From: Rickettsia endosymbiont of Diachasma alloeum
Lineage (GTDB): Bacteria > Pseudomonadota > Alphaproteobacteria > Rickettsiales > Rickettsiaceae
Reading direction: 5' to 3'
DNA: 19,363 nt
Assembly (NCBI GenBank): GCA_020404485.1
Contig: DYDT01000039.1
Coordinates: forward strand, 1-19,363
Shown piece by piece: positions 10,023-19,251 of this stretch. The notes below the pieces were generated by a model. That model was not told where the DNA came from, did not search any database, and saw only the letters and a list, made by a program, of their open reading frames with translations. Numbering within the stretch: the stretch's first letter is position 1; the number at the start of each line of letters is the position of its first letter. A program made the translations under genes and the position numbers.

Positions 10023-11289
10023 ATGGATTAGAGAAAATCAAGAATTATTCGATGACAAGCTTAGGCAGAGATTTATTGAACCTATGGCAAAAAGAATCGA
10101 AGAGCTTGATGGTAAAAAAAGAAAAATCACTAATCTAATGCAAGAATTTCAGCACGCACGTAAAGTAAAGTCGAAAATTTTAGGTAACATGAATACTAAA
10201 AGCGGCGAGGAATTTGAGGTATTACAAAGAGATGTTAAGGACATCAATGAAAAACTAGAAGAGCTCGAACAAGATTTAAACAATAATAATGAGCTAAACG
10301 AGCTATTAAATACTCTTCCTAATATTCCTGATGAAGAAGTACCATATGGTATTGATGAAAGTATGAATAAATTAATTCGTACTTACGGAGAAGTAGACCT
10401 TAATGCTCTAAATAAAAAGCAGCATTTTGAACTAGGTGTAAAACTAGACCTAATGGATTTTGAGCAGACGGCAAAAATTTCAGGTGCTAGATTCGTAACA
10501 TTAAAAGGTGATTTAGCAAAATTAGAACGTGCTTTAGCCAATTTCATGCTTGATATTCATACTGGAGAGTTCGGTTTTCTTGAAGTGTCACCTCCAGTGC
10601 TAGTTCGAGATAATGCTATGTATAATTCGGGGCAGCTGCCTAAATTTGCGGATGAATCTTTTGCAACTATAAACGGTTACAGGCTAATTCCAACCGCAGA
10701 AGTGTCACTAGTGAACATGGTTGCCGATACTATTATTCCTCGTGAAAAATTACCTATGCGACTTGTTGCTTATACACCATGCTTTAGATCAGAAGCAGGT
10801 AGCAGCGGTAGAGATACTAGAGGTATGATTAGATTGCATCAGTTCGGTAAAGTAGAGCTTGTATCTATTACAACACCGGAAGAGTCAAAAAATGAGCATG
10901 AATATATGACTAATGCTTCAGAAACTATCTTACAAAAACTGGAATTACCTTATCGTACTATGCTACTTTGTACGGGTGATATGGGTTTTGCATCACAAAA
11001 AACTTATGATATAGAAGTGTGGCTTCCAGGGCAAAAACAATATCGTGAAATTGCTAGCTGTTCTAATTGTGGTGATTTTCAAGCACGTAGAATGAAAGCA
11101 AGATATAAAGAATTTGGTAATCATGATACTACTTTAGTTCATACTTTAAATGCTTCTGGCTTACCAATTGGTAGAACTATGGTTGCAATTTTAGAAAATT
11201 ATCAAAATGAAGATGGTTCAATAACCGTACCGGATGTTCTGGTAAATTACATGGGAGGGTTACAAAAAATCACTGCATATAAAGAATAA
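10009..11289 (+). CDS. serS: Serine--tRNA ligase
   Basis: Class II aminoacyl-tRNA synthetase that charges tRNA-Ser. The 426-residue protein has the N-terminal antiparallel coiled-coil arm (about 28-100) that grips the long variable arm of tRNA-Ser, then the catalytic domain: motif 1 region [11 protein letters not shown] (190-200), serine-binding TAE (229-231), motif 2 starting [12 protein letters not shown] (259-270), and motif 3 [17 protein letters not shown] (383-399). All are intact. The ATG at 10009 lies inside the end of tatC and is preceded by GAGG (9999-10002) at 6 nt spacing, an unusually clear Shine-Dalgarno for this window that supports this start. Confidence 0.97.
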   Translation: MLNIKWIRENQELFDDKLRQRFIEPMAKRIEELDGKKRKITNLMQEFQHARKVKSKILGNMNTKSGEEFEVLQRDVKDINEKLEELEQDLNNNNELNELLNTLPNIPDEEVPYGIDESMNKLIRTYGEVDLNALNKKQHFELGVKLDLMDFEQTAKISGARFVTLKGDLAKLERALANFMLDIHTGEFGFLEVSPPVLVRDNAMYNSGQLPKFADESFATINGYRLIPTAEVSLVNMVADTIIPREKLPMRLVAYTPCFRSEAGSSGRDTRGMIRLHQFGKVELVSITTPEESKNEHEYMTNASETILQKLELPYRTMLLCTGDMGFASQKTYDIEVWLPGQKQYREIASCSNCGDFQARRMKARYKEFGNHDTTLVHTLNASGLPIGRTMVAILENYQNEDGSITVPDVLVNYMGGLQKITAYKE

Positions 11290-11316
11290 TCATTTATTAA
11301 ACGTAAATAATTAGGT

Positions 11317-11366
11317 AAAGTTTTGTAATAATGTTTATTACATGATAAAGTTTTGCAGTAGTGTTT
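11317..11366. repeat. Imperfect 20-bp direct repeat, 30-bp period
   Basis: The sequence aaagttttgtaataatgttt at 11317-11336 recurs as aaagttttgcagtagtgttt at 11347-11366, identical at 17 of 20 positions and offset by exactly 30 bp. The differences are three transitions. It may be an old tandem duplication; no function can be read from it. Confidence 0.6.
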
Positions 11367-11420
11367 GCGATTATAGCTTGTTGTTAGACTGTGACTGGTC
11401 ATTACATGGCTCGTTTTTCC

Positions 11421-11521
11421 CGTCATTGCGAGCGACTAAAAGGAGCGTGGCAATCTCATGAAACAGTATATGGTTTCTGATATTGCTTCGTCGAAACTTT
11501 CAGTTTCTTCTCGCAATGACG
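11421..11521. repeat. Rickettsia palindromic element, copy B
   Basis: An outer 12-bp perfect stem (11421-11432 with 11510-11521, extendable to 13 bp) encloses about 77 bp. The first 43 bases match the left half of copy A at 3907 with only a few changes, including the shared gcgtggcaatctcatgaaa core. The right halves diverge more, and the inner stem seen in copy A is eroded here. Same dispersed family, 101 bp in both places. Confidence 0.8.
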
Positions 11522-11586
11522 GCTCTCAACCCATGCAACAAAGCCTTCAAGGGATGACAACAAATTAATTTAAATTAAGGTTATTT

Positions 11587-14019
11587 GTGTTTAGTGGTCT
11601 ACGAAAGTTTGATAAGGATATATATAATTATAATGCTCCGAATTTTATACCTATAGCATGTCACTATAATAAGCATACTTTGCTTACTAAAGATGGTAAG
11701 TTACTACAAATTATTAAAATTTATGGTATTAGTTCAGAAAAAATTAGTGATAACATACAAAATTTACGTGAAATAATTAGAGCTTCTGTAAAAAAGCATA
11801 CAAATAGTTATGATTTTGCTTTTTGGATGCATACAGTAAGAGAAAGACAAAATTTAGACGATCCTATTCCTTATAAAAAATTATTACCTGCTAATATTCA
11901 TGCATTATGGCAGAGAAAAAATCACTGGAATGATAAATTTGTTAATACTTTATATATTTCCGTAGTACATGATTCTGCTAAGATTAAAATTAAAAATTTT
12001 GGTTCTTTGATAAATTCTTTATCAACTAAATTAATCGTAGACTTTGAAAATAAATATTTAGAGTCTGCCTTGCAGAAGCTAGAAAGTCTTGCTAATAATA
12101 TTTTGAATGACTTAAGTGAGTTTGATGCAGAAAAGCTTGGTATAACATTTGAAAACGAAAACACATTTTCTGCACCTTTATTTTTATATAACCGAATAGC
12201 TAATATTAACGATAGCGATTGTTTAGTACCTATAATAGATTTATCAAGTGCAATAGGTAGAAGTACTTACACGATTAGTGGCGATAAAATGGTAGTTACG
12301 AATCAGGAACAAAATAAAAAATTTATTTCCTTACTATCTATCAAAGAATATCAAGAATCTCCGTCTGAAGCTCTTGATAAGTTTTTACAGCTACCACTTG
12401 AATTAATAATAACCGAGATATTTTATTTTGTTGATAAAAAAGCAGTCACTTCCGCTTTAAAGGGGCAGGATTACATTTTAAAAATTACTAATGATGATAA
12501 CTTAATTGAGCATAAGGGTATAAAAAGATTTAATGATAATAAATCTCCTTTTGAATTTTGTAATCAACAAATTTCAATTGCTGTTATAGAAGAAGATGAA
12601 GATAAACTTACTGCTTCTGTTGCAAAAGCTGCAAGAGAGCTTTTTAAACTTGGTATTGTTCATGTAAAGGAAGACCTTAATATAGAACAAACATTCTGGG
12701 CACAATTACCTGCTAATTTTGCTTTCATAAGAAGAATGTCACCTTTATTGTCAGATCATGTAGCATCTCTTGCTGCTCTGCACAATTCACCTTTAGGTAG
12801 CAAATATACTTCTTGGGGACGAGCATTAACACTACTTAGAACAGAAAGAGGTACTCCTTATTTTATGAATTTTCATGATAAAACTGGTAGGGGTAATACT
12901 TGTATTTTTGGTACAGAAAAAACTGGTAAAACAGTATTATTAAATTTTCTGGTGTCAGAATCAACTAAGTATGATCCGACAATAATTTATATCTCTAACA
13001 GCGATGATTCTAAGATTTTTATTGAAGCATTAGAGGGTACATGGTTAGAAATTGATAAACAAATTATCAATCCATTTTTAGTAGATGATACAGAAAAATC
13101 GCAAGCTTTCATTTTAGAATTTTTAAAAATGTTAAGTAGTCATTATATTTCACCGCTTAATGAAGTAGAGCTAACTTTTTTAGAGAAACTTAAGAGTAAA
13201 ATTTTATCAATTGATAAGGAAAAGCGAATTTTTTCTGACATCTTAAAATGGGAAGATTTTAAAGAAGAGGGTGGCAGTACAATATTAGATAAATTAAAAG
13301 GTTTCACAGAGGGACAATTATATAGCGGTTTATTTGACCAATCAGTTTTTAATATTAATGAAAGCAATATTGTCGGTCTTAATTTATATAAGCTTTCAGA
13401 TGAGCCTTTTGCTAAGCAATTCTATCCAAGTGAAAGAAAATATTTAGAACAATTTAATAATAACTTAAAAAAACACCAAAACGTTTGTGCTAGCGTAGTT
13501 TATGCACTTACTTACCATTTAAGCTTAGTAGGTACTAAACCTAAAATATTTGCTGCAGATAGTTTTGATAAACTCTATAAACCTGAAATTTATAGTGATA
13601 ATATAAACTTAATTTTTAATAATTTATCTGAAAGTAATGGTGTTTTTGTAGGTAATTTTAATTTTATTTACCTTAAGGCATACCCAAAATATACTTTAAA
13701 AGCATGGCTTGAGTTAATTAATACTAAAATTAATTTACCGTCTGATGTGAAAATCGAAGATCTAGACGAGATTTTAGGTTTAACAGACTCAGAAATACGT
13801 AAGTTATCACAATTAATACTTACCAGTAGAATGTTTTTAATTAATAAAGATAACGAATCTATAGCTTTAGAATTAAGTATAGCAGCATTAACTGGAGTTG
13901 TGCGTATTTTATCAAGCAAAAAGGAAGAAATGGCTATCTATAAAGAAGTGCTAGAAAAATATCAAGGACCACCAGATAATTGGATTAATTATTTATACGA
14001 TGCATTAAAGGTAGACTAG
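11587..14019 (+). CDS. virB4: VirB4-type ATPase of the type IV secretion system, divergent paralogue
   Basis: VirB4 proteins power assembly and substrate transfer in type IV secretion. This 810-residue protein has the family's N-terminal region (FIPIACHYNKHTLLTKDG, about 20-37), the linker segment FWAQLPANFAFIRR, and Walker A GTEKTGKT (442-449). Where Walker B normally ends in Asp-Glu, it reads FAADSFDKL: Asp658 is kept but Glu is Ser659. The Thr-Gln-Ser-Pro segment expected further on reads VGNFNF. I infer that it binds ATP but hydrolyses it poorly, and works beside the main VirB4 elsewhere. It fits the second rickettsial copy (rvhB4-II). GTG start at 11587 with AAGG at 11577-11580. No other virB gene adjoins it. 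A perfect palindrome spans its stop codon. Confidence 0.92.
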   Translation: MFSGLRKFDKDIYNYNAPNFIPIACHYNKHTLLTKDGKLLQIIKIYGISSEKISDNIQNLREIIRASVKKHTNSYDFAFWMHTVRERQNLDDPIPYKKLLPANIHALWQRKNHWNDKFVNTLYISVVHDSAKIKIKNFGSLINSLSTKLIVDFENKYLESALQKLESLANNILNDLSEFDAEKLGITFENENTFSAPLFLYNRIANINDSDCLVPIIDLSSAIGRSTYTISGDKMVVTNQEQNKKFISLLSIKEYQESPSEALDKFLQLPLELIITEIFYFVDKKAVTSALKGQDYILKITNDDNLIEHKGIKRFNDNKSPFEFCNQQISIAVIEEDEDKLTASVAKAARELFKLGIVHVKEDLNIEQTFWAQLPANFAFIRRMSPLLSDHVASLAALHNSPLGSKYTSWGRALTLLRTERGTPYFMNFHDKTGRGNTCIFGTEKTGKTVLLNFLVSESTKYDPTIIYISNSDDSKIFIEALEGTWLEIDKQIINPFLVDDTEKSQAFILEFLKMLSSHYISPLNEVELTFLEKLKSKILSIDKEKRIFSDILKWEDFKEEGGSTILDKLKGFTEGQLYSGLFDQSVFNINESNIVGLNLYKLSDEPFAKQFYPSERKYLEQFNNNLKKHQNVCASVVYALTYHLSLVGTKPKIFAADSFDKLYKPEIYSDNINLIFNNLSESNGVFVGNFNFIYLKAYPKYTLKAWLELINTKINLPSDVKIEDLDEILGLTDSEIRKLSQLILTSRMFLINKDNESIALELSIAALTGVVRILSSKKEEMAIYKEVLEKYQGPPDNWINYLYDALKVD

Positions 14020-14028
14020 TCTACCTTT
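14007..14028. terminator. Perfect 22-bp palindrome across the virB4 stop codon
   Basis: Each 11-base half, AAAGGTAGACT and its reverse complement, abuts the other without a spacer, and the TAG stop of virB4 (14017-14019) lies at the centre. As RNA it can form a stem of about 9 bp with a 4-base loop. No run of T follows, so it is a weak intrinsic terminator. It could stabilise the 3' end or be a protein-binding site. Confidence 0.45.
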
Positions 14029-14135
14029 GATATTTCAAGATTTGGTAAGCCAAATTTCGGGATTCGCCTGTGTTCACGTAGTTATCTACGCTCCGCAGGC
14101 TCACCGCTTATTTGACCTCCAAATCTTAAAATATC
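14029..14135. repeat. Palindromic element with nested hairpin, different family
   Basis: The outer arms 14029-14045 and 14119-14135 pair at 16 of 17 positions. Inside is a strong hairpin with CGTAG pairing with CTACG around TTAT, flanked by GCCTG and CAGGC. It shares no obvious sequence with the copies at 3907 and 11421, so it is a second family. It fills most of the 175-bp gap between virB4 and the next gene. The core resembles a dispersed Rickettsia palindromic repeat, recalled without a search. Confidence 0.75.
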
Positions 14136-14194
14136 TGCGGTATATGACTACTATGTAACAATATATAACAACTATTTTATAACAATTACTCAAA

Positions 14195-17100
14195 GTGTTG
14201 AAAAAATATTTATTATTTTTTTTATTTTTATTTTGCTCAATTAATACACATGCCAGTATTTGGGGTACTATAGGTGGTTGTCTTAGTGATCCTTGTAATT
14301 GTGGGCAAAGTGAAAGAACAGAAACTTGGAATAAAGGTCCGAATGAAATAACAAAGACATTTAAAACTGGTGCAAATTGTCTTCCTTGGAATAAAAGTGA
14401 TGGTCGTGGTACGGATAATTGCTTATTACAATTTGATTATCCGGGTAGATTTACACCTTTTGTATTAAATAGATGTGCTCAAGAGTCACCAGACAGTAGT
14501 TATTTTACTCCTAAAATAACTATTAGAATTCAAAGCTGTAATGCTGCTGCTTGTTGGTCTCAGAACGCTAATTTAAATTGGGATGGACAATGCGTATTAT
14601 GGCCAACTGGTTATGGTTTACCGCTAACTAGAGTTTGTGCCAGAATTGCAGTGCCGGAAATGCCACCTCCTCCTGGAATAAATTCTAATCCTTCTCCTGC
14701 TGATCCTGGCTATACTGCAGGATTTCATCTTAATAAAGTTGGTTTTACCGATAGTGACGATACTATAGTTGGGGTAGACGGACAAATACTTACTATTTCT
14801 TCCCCTAAGCTTTGTGCATATAGTGATCCAGGTCTTGTAAATCTTGTGTCAGATTCAGGGGCACATACTGATGCTCTGGATTGGAATCCTAATAGTCAAC
14901 CACTACATGAAACTACTAAGCTTAGTCCAATTGCACAAGTATTAAAATTTTTAGTTACTACACTCAGCGGAGGAAATATACCAAAATTACTAGGTACACT
15001 GCTTGGTATGATAAGCCAAGATTCAGAAATAATAAAAGTACTCCAAACTATACTTAATGCCATAGGTGCCTTATTTAATTTCTTCCCTAATGCTGTAATA
15101 ATACCAATTATTGAAGCTTCTGGGTCTTTAAACGGTTCTGTAGATGACTATTCTTTTGGCTGTGTACAATTACCTTTAGGTCCTTACCCGCCACCATTTT
15201 GTAAAAATTTAAATGAGCTTAGTGTTCCTGCGGTCATTAATAATGTGTGTAGTGTTAAAAATCCTGATGGAAAAACTTTTAATCAATCTTCAGCTGTCCC
15301 GCCTTGTGTAGTGTCAAATGTTAGAAATAATATTATTAATAATACAGTGCGTGTCAGTTTTAATAATCTTATACCTCTTTGTACTGGTACCAATCCTGAT
15401 CTTACTACTTGCGTAGAAATAAATGGACCATTTACTTCGGCAAGTGGTGCTCACACAGCTACTGCTTATACAGATTTTATTAAACCTTGTAGTAGCTCTT
15501 CAAATGGTGCTCCTTGCATTAATACAAATATAAAATTACCTTGCGATGTTGCTGCTAATGGTTGTAATCAAGGTTTTAGAATAGTGTATTCGCAGGTTAT
15601 GGGTAGCCTTGAAACTCCTAGTGATTATTTTATAAGTGATATACCTGATTGTGGTACTAAAGAAGCAGATAACTCAACTTCTTGTCAAAAAATATGGGGA
15701 GCTAATATTGGTCAGTTTGTTGATGTAAGCGTACAATTTCCTGAAGTACAAGTTCAAGATAATTTAATGCTAATACAGCCAAGCTTTACTTTAAATGATA
15801 ATAACAATAAATCCCGAATCCTTTATGTTTCTATCAGTAATACTAAAACAGATACACAAGATCCAGCAGATATATGTGTATTTGAATCGAGTAGTTTAGC
15901 AGGATGCGTGCCTAGAGTAAGTGATTCATACAGTTTAGCTACTTACGAATGTGAAAAACAATATTCGGGAATTACTTGCCCAAGCAATACTTATTATACT
16001 CCACAATTTGTTGCTTCTATGCAAGTAAAAGATGATAAAGGTGATATTATAGATCAAACTAGTACACTTGTGACGCCATTATCATATGCTGCTGATCCTA
16101 ATTCTACTGCTACAGAAAGTGTAGTAAAGCTTGCTGGTTATAATTATAGTGCTTCTGTTGCATTTATCCCTAAAGATCCACCAAAATATCCAGATGATAA
16201 ATATATTGCTATGCCATTTTCAGGTCCTAATGCATTAAATCAAATAACAATTTACGGCGTATATAAAGATAATATACCGCCTTATGACAATAGTGGAAAT
16301 CCAAATCCAAATGCAATTTATTTAAAATATTTGGAATATATAAATGGTAAATATGTGCAAGGTGGAACGCATACCTGCTTAATGCCGAAGAATTTCCAGC
16401 ATTGTAGTCCTGTACCGCCACCACCGTCAACAACACCTAGTAATCCTAATAATAATCAACAAATAAATTGTGTGCTTGCCAAATTAGATCAGCCAAATAC
16501 TGTAGATTGTAGCGTATTTAAAAGTAAAGTTGCTAGTTATGCAAACCTTGGTTTATGTGAGAGCACAAGCGGTTGTTCTCAAGTAGAATTTTTATCAGGT
16601 GCAGGAAAAGGTATTACTATTTATAGCTGTGCTAACAACAGTAATTGTTATGTTAATAATGATAACCCTAATACTCCTGTATGCGTCTTAACTACAGACT
16701 ATTTAAATAGGATAAGTCCTGCATCTAATTTAGGTTCTATATTAGATGCTACTCAATATTATAAAGTTATATTTGACTCTAATAGTAACCCAACATATGA
16801 TGTTAAGGTTTCAGATGTAAGAGATAAAACTTGGCGAGAATTAAATCTATGTTCGCCTATTTTAGCTCCTGTTTGTTCGGCAATTACTTCTCCACAACCT
16901 GCTGATGGTAATGCATTGTGGGGTGAAACAGATATAGGAGAGTTAAGAGTAGGTACATGTCCACCTAATTGGGTAGAAATAGATCCATCTTTAGATCCAT
17001 ATCCAAATCTGGAACCAAAAGGAACAAGCCTTAAGCGTTATTGTTTATCAAATTTTGATAAAAAAACTATTGAATTTGAACCTTTAAAACAAAATATTGG

Positions 17101-17638
17101 TTGTAGAGAATCAAAAGGACTACCTATAGAAATTATTGAAAACAATTTTCCTACAGAATTAGTCAATACTCCTTATGATCCTACTACAAAAACTGGTGAT
17201 TTTATTTTAAATGTAATACCAACTTGGAGCTCACAATGGAATGTTATGGCGTTCCCTCATGACTCTAGAACTTTTATAGATGCATCAAATGAACCAGATG
17301 GTAGTAAATTATTTACCATAACATTTAAAGTAACTTTAGATGCTATTATGGCTGATATCGATTATTTTAAAATTCTAGATTTATGGTATGATGATTGTAC
17401 ACTTGTATATGTTAATAATACAAAAGTTCTTAGTGCACCTATAGCTTCTCAAGATTCTTTGGATCAAAAAGCTTATTGTAACAATGGTAATGATCTAGGT
17501 ATGGCGTTACAAGCTAAAAATTTACCACTTGATATCAAGCCTTATTTAAAACAAGGAGAAAATACTATAAAATTCCAGCTAAGAGTTATGTATGGTGGAG
17601 GATTATATTATCATATGCAATATAAAATGCTGAGATAA
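14195..17638 (+). CDS. Large secreted cysteine-rich protein with TraN-like C-terminus
   Basis: This 1147-residue protein has a clear Sec signal peptide (KK, then a hydrophobic core, cleavage likely after THA near residue 20). It contains about 44 cysteines, often in pairs, so it should be disulfide-bonded outside the cytoplasm. A hydrophobic helical stretch lies at about 243-313, followed by a [15 protein letters not shown] segment (to 336) that reminds me of the extensions of rickettsial VirB6 proteins. Proline-rich linkers occur near 160-175 and 745. The last 150 residues (about 1000-1147), with WYDDC (1064-1068), VYVNNTKV, and [16 protein letters not shown], look like the jelly-roll end of TraN mating-pair stabilisation proteins. 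There is no TrbL/VirB6 channel domain. Start is GTG 14195 without a Shine-Dalgarno. It lies between virB4 and terC. Role inferred: envelope or surface component linked to secretion. Confidence 0.7.
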   Translation: MLKKYLLFFLFLFCSINTHASIWGTIGGCLSDPCNCGQSERTETWNKGPNEITKTFKTGANCLPWNKSDGRGTDNCLLQFDYPGRFTPFVLNRCAQESPDSSYFTPKITIRIQSCNAAACWSQNANLNWDGQCVLWPTGYGLPLTRVCARIAVPEMPPPPGINSNPSPADPGYTAGFHLNKVGFTDSDDTIVGVDGQILTISSPKLCAYSDPGLVNLVSDSGAHTDALDWNPNSQPLHETTKLSPIAQVLKFLVTTLSGGNIPKLLGTLLGMISQDSEIIKVLQTILNAIGALFNFFPNAVIIPIIEASGSLNGSVDDYSFGCVQLPLGPYPPPFCKNLNELSVPAVINNVCSVKNPDGKTFNQSSAVPPCVVSNVRNNIINNTVRVSFNNLIPLCTGTNPDLTTCVEINGPFTSASGAHTATAYTDFIKPCSSSSNGAPCINTNIKLPCDVAANGCNQGFRIVYSQVMGSLETPSDYFISDIPDCGTKEADNSTSCQKIWGANIGQFVDVSVQFPEVQVQDNLMLIQPSFTLNDNNNKSRILYVSISNTKTDTQDPADICVFESSSLAGCVPRVSDSYSLATYECEKQYSGITCPSNTYYTPQFVASMQVKDDKGDIIDQTSTLVTPLSYAADPNSTATESVVKLAGYNYSASVAFIPKDPPKYPDDKYIAMPFSGPNALNQITIYGVYKDNIPPYDNSGNPNPNAIYLKYLEYINGKYVQGGTHTCLMPKNFQHCSPVPPPPSTTPSNPNNNQQINCVLAKLDQPNTVDCSVFKSKVASYANLGLCESTSGCSQVEFLSGAGKGITIYSCANNSNCYVNNDNPNTPVCVLTTDYLNRISPASNLGSILDATQYYKVIFDSNSNPTYDVKVSDVRDKTWRELNLCSPILAPVCSAITSPQPADGNALWGETDIGELRVGTCPPNWVEIDPSLDPYPNLEPKGTSLKRYCLSNFDKKTIEFEPLKQNIGCRESKGLPIEIIENNFPTELVNTPYDPTTKTGDFILNVIPTWSSQWNVMAFPHDSRTFIDASNEPDGSKLFTITFKVTLDAIMADIDYFKILDLWYDDCTLVYVNNTKVLSAPIASQDSLDQKAYCNNGNDLGMALQAKNLPLDIKPYLKQGENTIKFQLRVMYGGGLYYHMQYKMLR

Positions 17639-17641
17639 GTT

Positions 17642-18553
17642 ATGAGCTGGATTATTTTTTACACCATAATTTTTACTTTATTAGTACTTGATTTAGGGGT
17701 TATATATAAAAAAAATGAAGTAATGAGCTTTAAACAAAGCTTATTTTTCAGTCTTTTCTATTTTACAATATCCTGTTTATTTGGCATTTATGTTTATTAT
17801 AATATGGGAGCAGATAGTAGCCGTGAATATTATACTTGCTTTCTAATTGAAAAGGCTATGTCGCTTGATAATATCTTTGTTATATCAATTATCTTCCAAT
17901 TTTTTACGATTCCACAAAAATATCAACATCGTGTTTTATTCTTTGGCATAATTGGCGTAATAGCTTTTAGAGCTGTAATGATTTATGGCGGGATTATGCT
18001 TATAAATAAATTCTCTTGGTTGTTATATATTTTTGCCGTGATACTTATTGTTACGGGCGTAAAAACTTTTTATATCTCTCACAAAACCTTTGATATACAG
18101 AATTCTTATATTTATAAGTCAATAATAAAATATCTAAATGTTACCCCTAACCTTGAGGGTGATAAATTCTTTGTTACGCGTAACAAAAAAACTATATGTG
18201 TTACTCCTCTTTTCATATCATTAATATTAATAGAAGCAATAGATTTAGTCTTTACTATAGATAGTATACCAGCAATATTTGCTATTACTAATGATGCCTA
18301 TATTATTTACACCTCAAATATTTTTGCTATTTTAGGGCTTAGAGCTTTATTTTTCTGTCTTGTAGAAATTGTTGAACGATTTAGCTATATCAAATATTCC
18401 TTAGCTTTAATTTTAATATTTATCGGGATTAAAATATTTATTCATCATTATATAGCTATTCCAGCTTACATTTCTTTAACTGTTACCATTACTTTATTGC
18501 TATTGGGCATATTTGCTTCTGTAATTAGAAAAAATATAGTTGACCGCCAATAG
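17642..18553 (+). CDS. terC: TerC/Alx family membrane protein, putative metal ion exporter
   Basis: A 303-residue protein with about nine membrane helices and the two family repeats: [13 protein letters not shown] (70-82) and [14 protein letters not shown] (198-211), whose membrane-embedded Glu, Asp and Asn residues likely bind metal. The stretch between them (about 150-185) is a cytoplasmic loop. Alx, YceF-type and TerC relatives export manganese and in some species help metallate secreted proteins. Substrate here is not shown. The ATG at 17642 follows the stop of the TraN-like gene by 3 bp, with GAGATAAG just ahead, suggesting one transcript. The -35 of the next promoter overlaps its last codons. 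Confidence 0.9.
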   Translation: MSWIIFYTIIFTLLVLDLGVIYKKNEVMSFKQSLFFSLFYFTISCLFGIYVYYNMGADSSREYYTCFLIEKAMSLDNIFVISIIFQFFTIPQKYQHRVLFFGIIGVIAFRAVMIYGGIMLINKFSWLLYIFAVILIVTGVKTFYISHKTFDIQNSYIYKSIIKYLNVTPNLEGDKFFVTRNKKTICVTPLFISLILIEAIDLVFTIDSIPAIFAITNDAYIIYTSNIFAILGLRALFFCLVEIVERFSYIKYSLALILIFIGIKIFIHHYIAIPAYISLTVTITLLLLGIFASVIRKNIVDRQ

Positions 18554-18567
18554 GCTAAAGATATAAT
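18540..18567 (+). promoter_or_regulatory. Sigma-70 promoter upstream of the barrel pseudogene
   Basis: TTGACC (18540-18545), a 16-bp spacer and a perfect TATAAT (18562-18567) form the best promoter match in the window. The -35 lies within the last codons of terC. Transcription would begin near 18574, about 24 nt before the ATG at 18598. It still looks functional although the gene it serves is broken. Confidence 0.65.
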
Positions 18568-18597
18568 ATCCTTAAAAATTTTTCCAAGATAAATATA

Positions 18598-19205
18598 ATG
18601 ATCAAATTATTACAATTATTTACTGTTGCTTTATCCATTTTTATTACTAATACTGTTTTTGCCGAAGATAATATAAACAATTTTTGCCGAAGATAATATA
18701 AACAATGAAACCGGTTTTTATATAGGAGGGGAAGGCGGTGTAGTCTAATACCGAAATTATTTTAAAAAGGGCAGGTATGTATAGCGGAAAAATAGGTTAT
18801 ACGATTTATCCGCAAATATCTGTTGAATTCTCGGCAACTTATCAACCTAAATATCGCTTACATTACGTATTACCACCGCAAAATTTGAGCAATGGCTTAA
18901 CTATACCTAAAACTCCTGGGAATACTAAAGTATTTTCGAACATATATATGTTAAATCTTATTTATGATTTAGAAGAGATGAATGGTATCACTCCCTTTGT
19001 AATAATAGGTGGTGGTATAGCTCAGGTAAAAGTCAAACCTACATCTTCAAAATGGAATGTTATAAATAGCGATTATTTTAAAGTAAGAAAAACACATAAG
19101 AATTGTGTTGTTTGGCAAGCAGGACTCGGAGTTTCAAAGTCTCTTTCTTCAAATTATAATGGACTGAAGAATCAAGACAAAATATTTGCCCAAAATGCTT
19201 GGTAA
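18598..19205 (+). pseudogene. Degraded outer-membrane beta-barrel protein (Adr/OmpA-barrel type)
   Basis: The ATG at 18598 opens a signal peptide ending in TVFA followed by EDNINN, but a 25-bp duplication shifts the frame to a stop at 18694-18696. Removing one repeat restores NETGFYIGGEGGVV before a stop at 18746, so a second lesion is also needed. A third segment, open from about 18744 to 19205 and with its first ATG at 18777, encodes GKIGYTIYPQISVEFSATYQ and later GITPFVIIGGGIAQVKV and WQAGLGVSKSLSS, alternating strands typical of small rickettsial surface barrels. The end (YNGLKNQDKIFAQNAW) no longer looks like a barrel strand, hinting at a further frameshift. At least two disruptions are certain. 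The 454 read chemistry could explain single-base shifts but not the duplication. Confidence 0.75.
18656..18705. repeat. Perfect 25-bp tandem duplication
   Basis: Bases 18656-18680 and 18681-18705 are identical (TTTTTGCCGAAGATAATATA followed by AACAA). Twenty-five is not a multiple of three, so the second copy destroys the reading frame just after the signal peptide of the barrel gene. This looks like replication slippage. Confidence 0.92.
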
Positions 19206-19209
19206 TTAT

Positions 19210-19251
19210 CGTAATAACTTCGTATAGCATACATTATACGAAGTTATACGA
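19210..19251. other. 454 Titanium paired-end linker with loxP core (right)
   Basis: Identical over all 42 bases, and in the same orientation, to the linker at 120-161. The loxP core occupies 19214-19247. It starts 5 bases after the last stop of the barrel pseudogene. It marks the right limit of reliable sequence. Confidence 0.96.

Larger units (their letters stand above)
11290..11586. other. Repeat-bearing intergenic region between serS and virB4
   Basis: This 297-bp stretch holds no convincing gene. It contains an imperfect direct repeat (11317-11336 and 11347-11366) and a palindromic element (11421-11521). The final 65 bp contain the virB4 ribosome binding site AAGG (11577-11580). A small T-run at 11414-11418 (inside gctcgtttttccc) has no hairpin in front of it. 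I could not pick a confident promoter for virB4. Confidence 0.7.

Noticed and set aside
11317..11366. Start of a CRISPR array
   Set aside because: There are only two imperfect repeats with a 10-bp spacer, and no cas gene.
14029..14135. tRNA or small structured RNA gene
   Set aside because: The fold is a simple palindrome with nested hairpin and lacks the cloverleaf arms, T-loop sequence or CCA-adjacent acceptor pattern.
14195..17638. VirB6 (TrbL-type channel) identity for the large secreted protein
   Set aside because: It shares a PPPFC-like segment with VirB6 extensions, but there is no cluster of membrane helices of the TrbL/VirB6 domain anywhere in the 1147 residues.
124..19247. Two direct loxP sites flanking about 19 kb, as in a Cre-excisable engineered cassette or a P1-like phage element
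   Set aside because: The bases around both loxP cores match the 454 paired-end linker, the enclosed DNA is ordinary Rickettsia chromosome, there is no marker or phage gene, and the outside flanks back-map inside the window with mate-pair geometry.
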